A DNA stretch of 64,000 nt from an uncultured Carboxylicivirga sp. Its GTDB lineage: Bacteria; Bacteroidota; Bacteroidia; Bacteroidales; Marinilabiliaceae. The DNA is taken from contig CANLLN010000002.1 of NCBI GenBank assembly GCA_947491945.1, forward strand, positions 310,001 through 374,000. The letters are read 5' to 3'. Shown one piece after another: positions 43,421 to 52,885 of this stretch. The position numbers and the translations under genes were made by a program. Within the stretch, counting starts at the first letter, position 1, and the number at the start of each line of letters is the position of its first letter. The notes beneath the pieces were generated by a model. It did not search any database. It worked only from the letters and a program-made list of their open reading frames with translations, and was not told the DNA's origin.

Positions 43421-44550
43421 AACAATGGTTTAATTAATTCAGTAAGCTTATCAACATTCCTTCGTACATCGAAGGTTTGATGAGCATAGGCATATGCACG
43501 TTCGCATATCTCAGAACTGTTATTCCCGTTCAGGTATTCATCGAGCTTAGCCGCCATGCCTTGTATATCATCCTTAAAACACAGCCCCAGCCGATCGTGG
43601 TCAAAAACACCATTTGGATTAACCTTCAGGCTCAACACCAGTACTTTGTTCATCCACGACTGTATAAAAGTGTTGGGCATTCCTTCAAGCTCACTGGTAT
43701 TTACATAAAATTGTGCTTTAGCAAACAAACTATTCACGGTTTCATAGGGTTGAGGGCCCATAATTTCGACGGATGGATGTTGCAAATGAGCATAATCATC
43801 CCCTTGGGCACCAATCATCACAAAGTGCCATCCTTTCCTGGTCTGCAAAGCATCTACCAGCCATAAAAAAAGGTCAGGACGCTTGGCAGCTCGCATATTA
43901 CCCACCCACAGCACCAGCTTTTCCTTGTCTAGCGCTTGCTCCTGCTTATTAATGGGATAACTATTTTGAATGATGTGCGCAGGTCGCCTAAAATGAGTCC
44001 TCAGCAGCGCTTCCTGCTCCTTGTTCTGACACACCAGCAGGTTGGCCTGTTGTTTGGCATAATTGACCATGGCATCCACCATACCAAAATCAATCCGGCG
44101 CATGCACTTCTTAAGATGGCTGCGGTAAGTGAACTGCTGCATCAAACTACGATATTTCCCGCGTAGGGCATCGGTATCCTGCGCCAGGGCATAGATCATT
44201 ACTTTCTTAAGCAGGCGACAATAAAATGCGCAGGCAGCACTCAGTGCAAAGTCGGTACGCTGATAATACACCTTCGACCGGGTGCGCAACAGGCAGGCCA
44301 TCACACCAAAAAACTCCAGGCTTCTGAACTTGCGAAAGCGGTAATAATGAAAACGGATGCGTGTGTCGAAGTAAGGACTCTCCGCTATGGTATCCTCTTG
44401 CCCACGGCCGCCACAAATCAACTCAACCTGCCAGCCCCTTCGCAAAAATTCATTTACAAGATAATGCACCTGTATTTCAGCGCCTCCCGTAGCGAAAGTC
44501 ACGTAGTACGGTATGACAAAGCAAATTGTATTTGTCGCTTTCCCTTTCAT
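43411..44550 (-). CDS. Glycosyltransferase family 4 (locus 2)
   Basis: A 379-residue GT-B enzyme. The chosen ATG (44550) lies 1 bp after the wzc stop and gives MKGKATNTICFVIPYYVTFA, directly followed by TGGAEIQVHYLVNEF, the conserved G-G-A-E acceptor motif. A longer reading frame inside wzc would add 28 unrelated residues. The donor domain contains LVLWVGNMRAAKRPDLFLWL and FYVNTSELEGMPNTFIQSW, the E-x7-E region. It is the first glycosyltransferase after wzc in locus 2. Confidence 0.9.
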   Translation of the reverse strand: MKGKATNTICFVIPYYVTFATGGAEIQVHYLVNEFLRRGWQVELICGGRGQEDTIAESPYFDTRIRFHYYRFRKFRSLEFFGVMACLLRTRSKVYYQRTDFALSAACAFYCRLLKKVMIYALAQDTDALRGKYRSLMQQFTYRSHLKKCMRRIDFGMVDAMVNYAKQQANLLVCQNKEQEALLRTHFRRPAHIIQNSYPINKQEQALDKEKLVLWVGNMRAAKRPDLFLWLVDALQTRKGWHFVMIGAQGDDYAHLQHPSVEIMGPQPYETVNSLFAKAQFYVNTSELEGMPNTFIQSWMNKVLVLSLKVNPNGVFDHDRLGLCFKDDIQGMAAKLDEYLNGNNSSEICERAYAYAHQTFDVRRNVDKLTELIKPLLCE

Positions 44551-44551
44551 A

Positions 44552-46915
44552 TCAAGCCCTATTATCTGGTGTTCCCAGGCGATAGCTATCGTAATACTCG
44601 TATTTATACTTGCGCCCTTCCATGCGGCTCGCATTTAACACCAACCCCAGCTTATCAATACCTTTGCCTTCCAGTTCTTCAAGCACAGACTTCACAACGT
44701 TTTTCTCGCTGTAATTTTCGCGTACCACAAACAACTTTATGTCGGCATACTTCATAAGCAGCAAGCCATCACTTACCACACCCACAGGCGATGTATCCAC
44801 TACTATGTAGTCGTACCGCTCCTTTAACTGTTCAAATAACGAGTCGGTCGTACTGCTGTTTATCAATTCCATGGGATTGGGTGGCACCACCCCCGATGGG
44901 ATTACATCCAGCTCATACCATTCGGTCCGGTGCACCACCTCATCAAGGGTAGCGCGGTGCACATATAAAGAAGTAAGTCCCAGTCCGGAATTCATAACCT
45001 GCTCCTTAAACTGATTATTCTTGCGCAGATCAAAACCCAGCAGCAGCACTTTCTTATTGAGCTGCGACAGGCTGAGCGCCAGGTTGAGTGCCACAAAGCT
45101 TTTTCCTTCACCCGACACACTGGAAGTTACCAGGATGGTTTTATGGCCCTCGCCCTGCAGTGAGAAGGACAGGTTGGTGCGCAGGGTTCGAAAGGTTTCG
45201 GCCACTGCTTCCGAAGGCAGTTTCATCACCACATCATGATGCTCCGATTGATGCTGAAGGATGGATCCCATAAATGGCAAATATTTATAATCAACCAGGT
45301 CATCCTCACTTTTTATGCGCGTATCGAAATAATCCATCACCAATATTAACAAACTAGGTAACAGCAGACTTAAAAATACGGCCAGGCCATAATTGATGGT
45401 AGTATTGGGATACACTCTGGTAACGACTTGCGCCGGCTCCACAATCTCATGCTCAGGCAGGTTAGATGCCTTGGCAATCTGTGCTTCGGCCCTACGCTGC
45501 AGTAAGAAAGTGTAGATGGCATCGTTAAGCTTAAATTTACGCTGAAAACCCACCAACTGACGCTCTGTTTCGGGCAGCGCTTCCAGATTACTCTTGAGCT
45601 GTCCGATCTTACTATCTAAATTGGATAACGCACGCTCCAGGGTACCTATGGAAAACTGAATATTTTCAGATATAGGGTTCTTGAGACTTTCGATCTGCAC
45701 CTCCAGGTTCCTCAGGTATGGGCTTTTCTGTTGCTTCTTACCAATCAACTCATTGCGCTGATTTACCAGAATAATCAGATTCCGTATCAACTCATTGAGC
45801 GTTTGATCAGTAATGCCCATGGAAGAGGGCACAACGAGGTCGGCCAGGTTATCGTTATCCTGAAAAAACTCATTGAGGTAATTGTAATACTGAAGCTGCC
45901 GGTCGATATTGGATCGTTCCAGCTCAATCTGATGCAACTGCTCGAAGATGCGCCCCGCCTTACTGGAGATATCAATCACCTGATTGCCTGCCCTAAAGCT
46001 CTCCAGCTGCTTCTCAGCCACATTCAGTGAGTCGGAAATCTCATCCAGCTGTGCATTGATATAGGCAATGGTATTCAGGGCGAAATGATTTTTACGCTCC
46101 AGATTTTTTTCAAGGTATAAATCGGTCAGCGCACTGATAAAATCCAGACCTTTCTGCCGGTAATTGGTCTCCAGACTCAGCCGTATCACGCTCACTTCTG
46201 GATTTTCAGGCACTACAGTAAGGCTAGCTTGTAACTCACGCACCAGCTTCTCCTTATCACGAAATACAAAGTAATATTCCTGATCTATAAACTCTTCCAC
46301 GCGATGCGGCTCCTTCAGGTACACCTGAAACTTAAAGGCTTTATCCTCCACCCGATCTGATTGAAAGCAGGTTTTCTCAAGTATCACAGGGTCTTCACTC
46401 ATACGGCTCCGGCCACTGAGATAATTCACAAGCTTGTGTTCATCGGACTGTGCACTAATGCTCAGCCTGCCATCGGCATGAAAGCGCAAAGCAAATGGTA
46501 CATCAACCAGCTGCACATGACTGGAATCGTAAAGCACCACAAAAGGCGCATCCTTGTACAGCTCCTTATCCATCCAGGCATCGTCACGGTAATATTCTAT
46601 CTCAAAATTCAGCTTATCAATGGCTTCGCGCACCAAAGGACTCGACCTGAGTACCAGCATCTCATTCTGAAAATGACGCGACTGATCGAAGAGCTGGAAA
46701 CTTTGCAAAAACTCCATGGCCTTCTGTCCCTTCACACTGCCCTCTTCTTTTATGTATATGCTGGAAGATACCTCATAAACGGGCGCAATCATTTTACCGG
46801 CAAAAAAAGCTGCCAGCAGACAAAGCAAAAGGGCAATCAGATAATAATGGGCCTTCTTACGCAATAGCGTAAGTACTTTCTTAAAATCAATATATTGATC
46901 GGTATGCTCTTTCAT
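44552..46915 (-). CDS. wzc: Wzc-type chain-length regulator / BY-kinase (locus 2)
   Basis: A 787-residue homologue of the locus 1 Wzc. The first transmembrane segment is YYLIALLLCLLAAFFAGKMI near the start, a long periplasmic coiled-coil lies at about 260-470, and the second transmembrane segment is near 510-530. The kinase domain has SSVSGEGKSFVALN (about 595-608) as Walker A, LLLGFDLRKNNQ as Walker A', and VVDTSPVGVVSDG. The C-terminal Tyr cluster is KYKYEYYDSYR. The start ATG at 46915 (MKEHTDQYIDFKK) is preferred over a longer frame whose extra 23 residues look non-coding. It follows wza with an 85-bp gap. Confidence 0.92.
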   Translation of the reverse strand: MKEHTDQYIDFKKVLTLLRKKAHYYLIALLLCLLAAFFAGKMIAPVYEVSSSIYIKEEGSVKGQKAMEFLQSFQLFDQSRHFQNEMLVLRSSPLVREAIDKLNFEIEYYRDDAWMDKELYKDAPFVVLYDSSHVQLVDVPFALRFHADGRLSISAQSDEHKLVNYLSGRSRMSEDPVILEKTCFQSDRVEDKAFKFQVYLKEPHRVEEFIDQEYYFVFRDKEKLVRELQASLTVVPENPEVSVIRLSLETNYRQKGLDFISALTDLYLEKNLERKNHFALNTIAYINAQLDEISDSLNVAEKQLESFRAGNQVIDISSKAGRIFEQLHQIELERSNIDRQLQYYNYLNEFFQDNDNLADLVVPSSMGITDQTLNELIRNLIILVNQRNELIGKKQQKSPYLRNLEVQIESLKNPISENIQFSIGTLERALSNLDSKIGQLKSNLEALPETERQLVGFQRKFKLNDAIYTFLLQRRAEAQIAKASNLPEHEIVEPAQVVTRVYPNTTINYGLAVFLSLLLPSLLILVMDYFDTRIKSEDDLVDYKYLPFMGSILQHQSEHHDVVMKLPSEAVAETFRTLRTNLSFSLQGEGHKTILVTSSVSGEGKSFVALNLALSLSQLNKKVLLLGFDLRKNNQFKEQVMNSGLGLTSLYVHRATLDEVVHRTEWYELDVIPSGVVPPNPMELINSSTTDSLFEQLKERYDYIVVDTSPVGVVSDGLLLMKYADIKLFVVRENYSEKNVVKSVLEELEGKGIDKLGLVLNASRMEGRKYKYEYYDSYRLGTPDNRA

Positions 46916-47000
46916 AAAGATAGGTTTAATTCGCGTCAAATTGTACAAAGCAGCGAAGGCGCTGCCATGTGCCGTCATTATCAATCACACATCAACATTC

Positions 47001-47789
47001 CTAATTGATATAATTGGCCACAAGGATAAAAGTGGTAATGCCCGATAGTATAAGGGCCCATGGAAAAGTTTGCATACCCCAATGGCGGCGCTTAAGCGGC
47101 TCAACATAAACGATATCGTTGGGTTGCAGATAATAGCGGCTATCGGCCAGCAGATCTACGCGGGTAAGATCAATCCGCTGCTTTGTCACTTCGTTGTTAT
47201 GCTCCCGTATAAGCACTACATATTCACGATTGCCGTACTCAGTTATATCGCCGGCCATGCCCAAAGCCTGTAACACATTAATATGCTCACTGGCGTAGAA
47301 ATAACGCCCGGGCTGCTCAACATTGCCCAGCACCGTAATATTCTTATTCACAAAAGATACCTTAACGCTTGGTGTATTCAGATACAGCTCCAGTTCGGCT
47401 CTTATCTTCTCGGCTGCAGCATCGGCCGTTAAGCTCAGTACATTAAAAAGACCAATAATGGGCAAGTTAATATTACCCTGCTCATCCACAGAATACGACA
47501 CCATGGCCATGTCAGCCTCGGAGCGCCCACCTCCATAACGGTTGGCATCATTACTCATAAAGTTAAGCTGGCCGTTATCAAAACTAGATACTTGAATATA
47601 GAGTTGATCGAAAGCCTTGATAATCTGCTTTCCTTTTTCATTGCGGAAAGTAAGCTCCTGACTTGCTGCCATCTCTTCCTGAAGATAAACCACTTTTTTC
47701 TGTGGCACACAGGCTGCCATGTGAACAAGTATCAACAGGGCGACAATTTTTTGTAGGTTGGTGAGGTTATCGGTCATTATTTCAGTCAT
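47001..47789 (-). CDS. wza: Wza-like polysaccharide export lipoprotein (locus 2)
   Basis: A 262-residue homologue of the locus 1 exporter. A lipoprotein signal ends in HMAAC (Cys27), FDQLYIQVSSFDNGQLNFMS opens the Poly_export domain, VLGNVEQPGRYFYASEHINV is the SLBB-type repeat, and LQPNDIVYVEPLKRRHWG precedes the C-terminal membrane helix. A start four codons downstream (ATG at 47777) is equally plausible. It is the first gene of locus 2; its promoter should lie in the 146 bp before the divergent membrane-protein gene, but no exact consensus was found on this strand. Confidence 0.92.
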   Translation of the reverse strand: MTEIMTDNLTNLQKIVALLILVHMAACVPQKKVVYLQEEMAASQELTFRNEKGKQIIKAFDQLYIQVSSFDNGQLNFMSNDANRYGGGRSEADMAMVSYSVDEQGNINLPIIGLFNVLSLTADAAAEKIRAELELYLNTPSVKVSFVNKNITVLGNVEQPGRYFYASEHINVLQALGMAGDITEYGNREYVVLIREHNNEVTKQRIDLTRVDLLADSRYYLQPNDIVYVEPLKRRHWGMQTFPWALILSGITTFILVANYIN

Positions 47790-47878
47790 TTGGTACGGGT
47801 AAAAATAACATTTGCCGGCACAAAGCCTGCTCTTTTTTTACGAACGACTGATTTTGCCGTATTAAAGTTTACAATGGC

Positions 47879-47911
47879 TTGATTTTACTTCACCGCTTTT
47901 CTCTACTTTTA
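47879..47911 (+). promoter_or_regulatory. Weak candidate promoter of the six-helix membrane protein
   Basis: TACTTTTA (47904-47911) differs by one base from the -7 consensus TAnnTTTG, and TTG (47879-47881) lies 22 bp upstream, the same spacing as at the locus 1 wza candidate. It would give a short leader before the ATG at 47936. The evidence is weak. Confidence 0.2.
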
Positions 47912-47935
47912 GCCAACCAATTAAAAACCTGCCCA

Positions 47936-48586
47936 ATGCGAACACAAAAAAAACACTTTGACAGTTTCCATTTCCTGCTAAGCTTATTGAGCTTTAACCT
48001 TTTGTTAATCGTCATTGCCCTGCTGTGGGGCTATGGTAAAAATGAGCTAGCCATGAAATTTGAAGAATACGGATTTATTACCACTTTCTCATTCATTCAA
48101 CTTTTTATAACCGGGCTCATTAGCTTTTTTACCTACCTGAAGCGTAAAAAACTAATATGGATATTGGTTGCTTTGGGCTTTGTCTTTTTATCCCTCGATG
48201 AAAAATTCCTGATTCATGAGCAGCTGGATACAATGCTACACGAGCTGTTTAACATGAAGGAGACAGCACTGAGCGATCGCATCGATGACTTTTTGATATT
48301 GGGTTACGGCCTTATCGGTCTGGTGTTTCTCATCCGTTTTAGAACTGAGTTTCTAAGACACAAAACAGGAGTTGCCATGCTTTCGCTTGGTTTTGGCGTG
48401 ATGGTTCTATCGGTAATTTTTGATACCCTGGGCAATAGCAACACATGGGATGACATTTTCAGTGGTCGGATTCCCTCTGCAGCGCTGCACCAGCTGGGAA
48501 TTGTCGTTGAGGAAAGCCTGAAAATTACTGCTGAAGCCTTTCTGCTCTCGGGTTTCTATGCCTACTTGTGCTATTATAGAAAATAA
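47936..48586 (+). CDS. Six-helix membrane protein of unknown function
   Basis: A 216-residue hydrophobic protein with about six predicted membrane segments: FLLSLLSFNLLLIVIALLWG, FITTFSFIQLFITGLISFF, LIWILVALGFVFLSL, FLILGYGLIGLVFLI, VAMLSLGFGVMVLSVIF and AEAFLLSGFYAYLCYY. After the third helix it has FLSLDEKFLIHEQLD, with acidic and His residues at the membrane edge, a pattern seen in small conserved membrane proteins of unknown role. The ATG at 47936 is chosen over a TTG at 47879. It is divergent from wza of locus 2. A link to the polysaccharide is only positional. Confidence 0.7.
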   Translation: MRTQKKHFDSFHFLLSLLSFNLLLIVIALLWGYGKNELAMKFEEYGFITTFSFIQLFITGLISFFTYLKRKKLIWILVALGFVFLSLDEKFLIHEQLDTMLHELFNMKETALSDRIDDFLILGYGLIGLVFLIRFRTEFLRHKTGVAMLSLGFGVMVLSVIFDTLGNSNTWDDIFSGRIPSAALHQLGIVVEESLKITAEAFLLSGFYAYLCYYRK

Positions 48587-48945
48587 TCATTATATAATGG
48601 AATATTAATATTAATCAATAGGAGGGGTGTGTTTATTCAACCAGCCCTGGGTTTGGGGCTTAGAGATGGATAGTTGCCACAAAGTTGTCGCAAAAGCGTT
48701 TGAAATAACATTCCAACTTTCAGTTAGCCCATTGATAATCCCATTCCACCGCCTGTGGCGCCGTAGTTCCCCTTACTCTTAAACGCAAAGGGAAGAAGTG
48801 TTGGGCTCATGATAACACTTCGTAAGGTCAAAGAAAATATTAATGTCTCTTGAGACAGCCTCATGATTATTCACATTCCAACTCTCCGAGCTTAATATGA
48901 CACAAACGAACATGTGCCGGACACACACTTTGTGGTTTCGCTCAT
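48587..48945. other. Gene-free interval with possible mobile-element scraps
   Basis: 359 bp without a supported gene. The plus strand at 48843-48862 reads TGTCTCTTGAGACAGCCTC, a palindrome-like word of the type found at insertion-sequence ends and in dispersed repeats of Bacteroidota. On the minus strand a 28-codon frame (48810-48724) encodes LLPFAFKSKGNYGATGG-like residues, and the overlapping frame reads RGTTAPQAVEWDYQWAN. Neither is accepted as a gene. The convergent genes on both sides have no clear terminator here. Confidence 0.4.
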
Positions 48946-49494
48946 TTACTGAATGACGCGGTAAGCAGGTTTACATTTCCCTCTTCGAATTTGACGCAGA
49001 AATATTTGTAGTAGAAAGCGCTTAAATCGACCAAGACGATCGATAAAGAGGCATCCCTCCAGATGGTCGTATTCGTGCTGAATAACCCTGGCGGCAAAAC
49101 CTGCATAAACCTCTTCATGCGCTACAAACTGCTCATCATAATAATGAATTCGCACCTTATCGCTCCTTTTTACTTTTCGACTGATGCCCGGCAAACTAAG
49201 GCAACCTTCTGTCATCCACACCCTTCGCGAAGGTAAAACCTCCAGCTGCGGATTGATAAATACCTTTTTAAAACCTTTCAACTCAGGATGCTCATCTTTA
49301 TACACATCCAAATCCACCACAAAAAGCTGTAAGGAGTGTCCAACTTGTGGAGCGGCTAAGCCTATTCCATCGGTTCGGTACAGGGTGGCCCATAGGTCCT
49401 TTATTAATTGTGAAATCTGCTGATCATCGGGCAACACAGGTGCCGCCTTTTTACACAGCACCGGGTTTCCATAGAGGGCTACAGGTAAAATCAT
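48946..49494 (-). CDS. def: Peptide deformylase
   Basis: A 182-residue metalloenzyme that removes the N-formyl group from nascent proteins. All three family motifs are present: GIGLAAPQVG (motif 1), EGCLSLPG (motif 2, with the metal-binding Cys) and QHEYDHLEG (motif 3, HExxH, near residues 138-146). The ATG at 49494 overlaps the ruvX stop as ATGA, indicating translational coupling. Confidence 0.96.
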   Translation of the reverse strand: MILPVALYGNPVLCKKAAPVLPDDQQISQLIKDLWATLYRTDGIGLAAPQVGHSLQLFVVDLDVYKDEHPELKGFKKVFINPQLEVLPSRRVWMTEGCLSLPGISRKVKRSDKVRIHYYDEQFVAHEEVYAGFAARVIQHEYDHLEGCLFIDRLGRFKRFLLQIFLRQIRRGKCKPAYRVIQ

Positions 49495-49904
49495 CGTTGT
49501 TGCTCCAGATAGGTTTGTAAAATAATGGTGGCACTCACCTTATCAATCATGCCCTTATCCTGGCGCGCCTTCTTTTTCAGTCCGCCATCAATCATAGCCT
49601 GAAATGCTATCTTAGAGGTAAAGCGTTCATCTACCCACTCGATGGGTAAGTCCGGGAAGTTCTTTTTCAAACGATTTACAAAAGGCTCGATGTATTTCAT
49701 CGATTCGGAGACGGCGCCGCTGGTTTGCGTAGGATAACCCATTACAATGCGCTCCACCTCTTCCTCTTTCATGTAGTTAACCAAAAAGTCATATAATTCG
49801 TGCGAGGCCACTGTGGTTAAACCATTGGCGATGATCTGCATCGGATCGGTCACTGCCACCCCGCTCTTCTTTCGCCCGTAATCAATTGCTAAAATTCTGC
49901 CCAT
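49491..49904 (-). CDS. ruvX: Putative pre-16S rRNA nuclease / Holliday junction resolvase RuvX (YqgF)
   Basis: A 137-residue RNase-H-fold protein. MGRILAIDYGRKKSGVAVTD holds the first catalytic Asp, VMGYPTQTSGAVSE is the central motif, and VDERFTSK plus KGMIDKVSATIILQTYL carry the other acidic residues. The ATG at 49904 is preferred over one six codons upstream because it begins the first conserved strand. It is coupled to def by a 4-bp overlap. Confidence 0.94.
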   Translation of the reverse strand: MGRILAIDYGRKKSGVAVTDPMQIIANGLTTVASHELYDFLVNYMKEEEVERIVMGYPTQTSGAVSESMKYIEPFVNRLKKNFPDLPIEWVDERFTSKIAFQAMIDGGLKKKARQDKGMIDKVSATIILQTYLEQQR

Positions 49905-49950
49905 GTTAATGATTTGCTGCAAAGATAATGCATTGTATTCACACCGATGC

Positions 49951-49990
49951 TAAAAATATAAAAGGTCGCCCCATTGAGCGACCTTTTATT
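49951..49990 (-). terminator. Terminator of ppdK
   Basis: The stem AAAAGGTCGC/GCGACCTTTT (49960-49969 and 49978-49987) with an 8-nt loop, followed on the minus strand by TATATTTTT. It lies 23 bp after the ppdK stop and before the ruvX start. Confidence 0.88.
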
Positions 49991-50010
49991 TCCAATATTC
50001 AATTATGTCA

Positions 50011-52716
50011 TCATCGCAAGCTGGCCTGCGCGGCTGCCAAACGGGCTATGGGCACCCGGAAAGGTGAACAGCTCACATAGTTCATGCCCTGCTTCACACA
50101 GAATTCTACTGATGAGGGCTCACCACCATGCTCACCGCAGATTCCCACCTTAAGGATAGGGTTCACTTTACGACCCTTTTCAATACCTGTTTGCACCAGC
50201 TGACCCACACCTTCCTGATCCAGCACCTGGAAGGGATCATTCTTCAGAATGCCTTGCTTCAGGTAAACGGGTAGGAACTTACCGGCATCGTCGCGCGAGT
50301 AACCAAAAGTCATCTGCGTAAGGTCATTAGTACCAAAGGAGAAGAACTCGGCTACCTCGGCAATCTCATCGGCGGTGAGTGCAGCGCGGGGTATCTCAAT
50401 CATCGTACCTACCAGATACTCCACCTTATCACCCTTTTCACGGAAAACAGCATCAGCCACTTCACGCACAATCTTTTCCTGCATCTTTAATTCTTTCACC
50501 GTACCTACCAGCGGTATCATAATCTCGGGGAAAGTGGGTTTGCCTTCGGCTTTCAACTCCATGGCCGCCTCCAAGATAGCACGTGCCTGCATTTCTGTAA
50601 TCTCAGGATAAGTATTACCTAAGCGACAGCCACGATGCCCCAGCATGGGGTTAAACTCATGCAGGTCTTCCACTTTTTTCTGAATTACCTCAATGGAAAC
50701 ACCCATTTCTTTGGCCATGGCCTGCTGATTATCGGTCTCCTGCGGCACAAACTCATGCAGCGGTGGATCCAGCAGACGTATAGTCACCGGCAGGCCTATC
50801 ATGGTATTCAGAACGTTCTTAAAATCCTGACGCTGTATGGGTAATAGCTTATCTAGTGCCTTACGACGTCCAGTCTCATCATCCGACAGAATCATCTCAC
50901 GCATGCGCACCAGTCGCTCGCCTTCAAAAAACATGTGCTCCGTACGACAAAGGCCAATTCCCTGAGCGCCAAATTCACGTGCCACCTTGGCATCGCGCTC
51001 TGTTTCTGCATTGGTACGCACATTGATCTTCCTGAATTTATCGGCCAGTTCCATGATGGCAGCAAAATCGCCGCTCAACTCCGGATCTTTGGTGGCAATT
51101 TTTCCTTCGTACACATCACCGGTTGATCCGTTCAGCGAAATCCAGTCACCTTCTTTAAAGATTTTACCACCCGCCGTTAAAGTACGTGCTTTGGCATCGA
51201 TCTTACATTCGCCGGCACCCGACACGCAACATTTACCCATACCGCGCGCTACTACGGCAGCGTGGGAGGTCATTCCACCACGGGCTGTTAATATTCCCTG
51301 AGCAATATCCATCCCTTCCAGATCCTCAGGTGATGTTTCGATACGTGCCAATATGGTCACGGGAAATTTGTTGGCCTCATCGGCATGGAACACCAGCTGA
51401 CCTGTAGCTGCGCCGGGCGATGCCGGTAATCCGGTGGCCAGTACATTAGCTTTCACCATGGCATCCATGTCAAACACAGGGTGCAACAACTCATCGAGCT
51501 TATTAGGCTCCTGACGCAGAATGGCTGTTTTTTCATTAATCATGCCTTCGCGTAACATATCCATGGCTATTTTTACCATGGCGGCTGCCGTACGCTTTCC
51601 GCTTCGTGTTTGCAGCATCCACAACTTACCATCCTGAATGGTAAACTCCAGATCCTGCATATCTTTAAAGTAACTCTCTAGCTTCTCCTGCATTTCAAAC
51701 AACTCCGCATAAGCCTTAGGCATCGCCTCTTCCAGTGAGGGATAATTCGCCACCCGCTCTTCTTCAGAAACCTTGGCTAGTTGAGCCCAACGGATCGATC
51801 CTTCCTTGGTGATTTGCTGCGGTGTGCGAACACCAGCCACAACATCCTCACCCTGAGCATCAATCAGGTATTCACCATTAAACACGTTTTCACCAGTTGC
51901 AGCATCACGTGTAAAAGCCACTCCTGTTCCGGAATTTTCACCCATATTACCAAATACCATGGCCTGCACATTAACCGCAGTACCCCATTCGGCAGGTATC
52001 TGATTAATCTGACGATAATAGATTGCCCGCGGGTTCATCCAGCTATCAAATACGGCTGCTACTGCACCCCACAATTGCTCCCAGGGATCCACAGGAAAAT
52101 CATGGCCTGTAACTTTTTTAACAGCCGCCTTAAATTTAACCACCAAGTCCTTCAGGTCATTCACATCCAGGTCTGTATCATTATCAACGCCTTTGGCCTC
52201 CTTCATATCCTCCATTATCGCCTCAAACGGATCAATATCTTCTTTGGACTCAGGCTTCATGCCTAGCACTACATCGCCGTACATCTGCACAAAACGACGG
52301 TACGAATCCCAGGCAAAACGCTCATTACCCGATTTTTTGGCGAGGGTTAATACAGCTTCATCATTCATCCCCAAGTTAAGAACCGTATCCATCATTCCCG
52401 GCATGGACACGCGGGCACCAGAGCGCACAGACACCAACAGTGGATTCTCTTTAGAACCAAATTCCATGCCCATGGTCTGTTCCACTTTTTTCATTGCCTC
52501 CTTAACTTCACTGCGCAACAGACCCACAATCTTATCGCGACCCATTTCATTATATTCAATACAAGTATCTGTGGTAATTGTAAAGCCGGCAGGCACAGGC
52601 ACACCAATCAGATTCATCTCCGCCAGATTGGCACCTTTACCACCAAGTAGATTTTTCATATCAGCTTTTCCTTCTGCTTTGCCATTGCCAAAGGTGTAAA
52701 CGCGTTTGTTGCTCAT
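50011..52716 (-). CDS. ppdK: Pyruvate, phosphate dikinase
   Basis: A 901-residue enzyme that interconverts PEP + AMP + PPi and pyruvate + ATP + Pi. The N-terminal nucleotide-binding domain has LGGKGANLAEMNLIGVPVPA, and SVRSGARVSMPGMMDTVLN is the ATP-site loop. The swivelling phosphohistidine domain carries GGMTSHAAVVARGMGK (catalytic His near residue 481), and the C-terminal PEP/pyruvate domain ends with GICGEHGGEPSSVEFC including the catalytic Cys. The length fits the family. It has its own terminator, and together with nifJ downstream on the same strand it suggests a PPi-based, anaerobic style of pyruvate metabolism. Confidence 0.97.
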   Translation of the reverse strand: MSNKRVYTFGNGKAEGKADMKNLLGGKGANLAEMNLIGVPVPAGFTITTDTCIEYNEMGRDKIVGLLRSEVKEAMKKVEQTMGMEFGSKENPLLVSVRSGARVSMPGMMDTVLNLGMNDEAVLTLAKKSGNERFAWDSYRRFVQMYGDVVLGMKPESKEDIDPFEAIMEDMKEAKGVDNDTDLDVNDLKDLVVKFKAAVKKVTGHDFPVDPWEQLWGAVAAVFDSWMNPRAIYYRQINQIPAEWGTAVNVQAMVFGNMGENSGTGVAFTRDAATGENVFNGEYLIDAQGEDVVAGVRTPQQITKEGSIRWAQLAKVSEEERVANYPSLEEAMPKAYAELFEMQEKLESYFKDMQDLEFTIQDGKLWMLQTRSGKRTAAAMVKIAMDMLREGMINEKTAILRQEPNKLDELLHPVFDMDAMVKANVLATGLPASPGAATGQLVFHADEANKFPVTILARIETSPEDLEGMDIAQGILTARGGMTSHAAVVARGMGKCCVSGAGECKIDAKARTLTAGGKIFKEGDWISLNGSTGDVYEGKIATKDPELSGDFAAIMELADKFRKINVRTNAETERDAKVAREFGAQGIGLCRTEHMFFEGERLVRMREMILSDDETGRRKALDKLLPIQRQDFKNVLNTMIGLPVTIRLLDPPLHEFVPQETDNQQAMAKEMGVSIEVIQKKVEDLHEFNPMLGHRGCRLGNTYPEITEMQARAILEAAMELKAEGKPTFPEIMIPLVGTVKELKMQEKIVREVADAVFREKGDKVEYLVGTMIEIPRAALTADEIAEVAEFFSFGTNDLTQMTFGYSRDDAGKFLPVYLKQGILKNDPFQVLDQEGVGQLVQTGIEKGRKVNPILKVGICGEHGGEPSSVEFCVKQGMNYVSCSPFRVPIARLAAAQASLR

Positions 52717-52885
52717 AGATAGATTTTTAAAGTTTTATTGAAAATTGTTAACTGTCGAGTATTTTAAAAGAGTTTGTTAAAAAAAGCAAAAACAACTCAA
52801 ATAAACAAAATAATTTGGCAAAGAAATTATTTTTACATGGCAAATAGCAAAACTGCTTACTCGGGCATAATTACCGCCGATACAA

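Noticed and set aside
48724-48810. 28-residue minus-strand frame (MSPTLLPFAFKSKG...)
   Set aside because: It is short, lies in a likely repeat with an equally suggestive overlapping frame, and has no clear translation signal; reported as a finding only.
52193-52699. 168-residue plus-strand frame antisense to ppdK
   Set aside because: It is a mirror of the conserved PPDK N-terminal domain and has no independent support.
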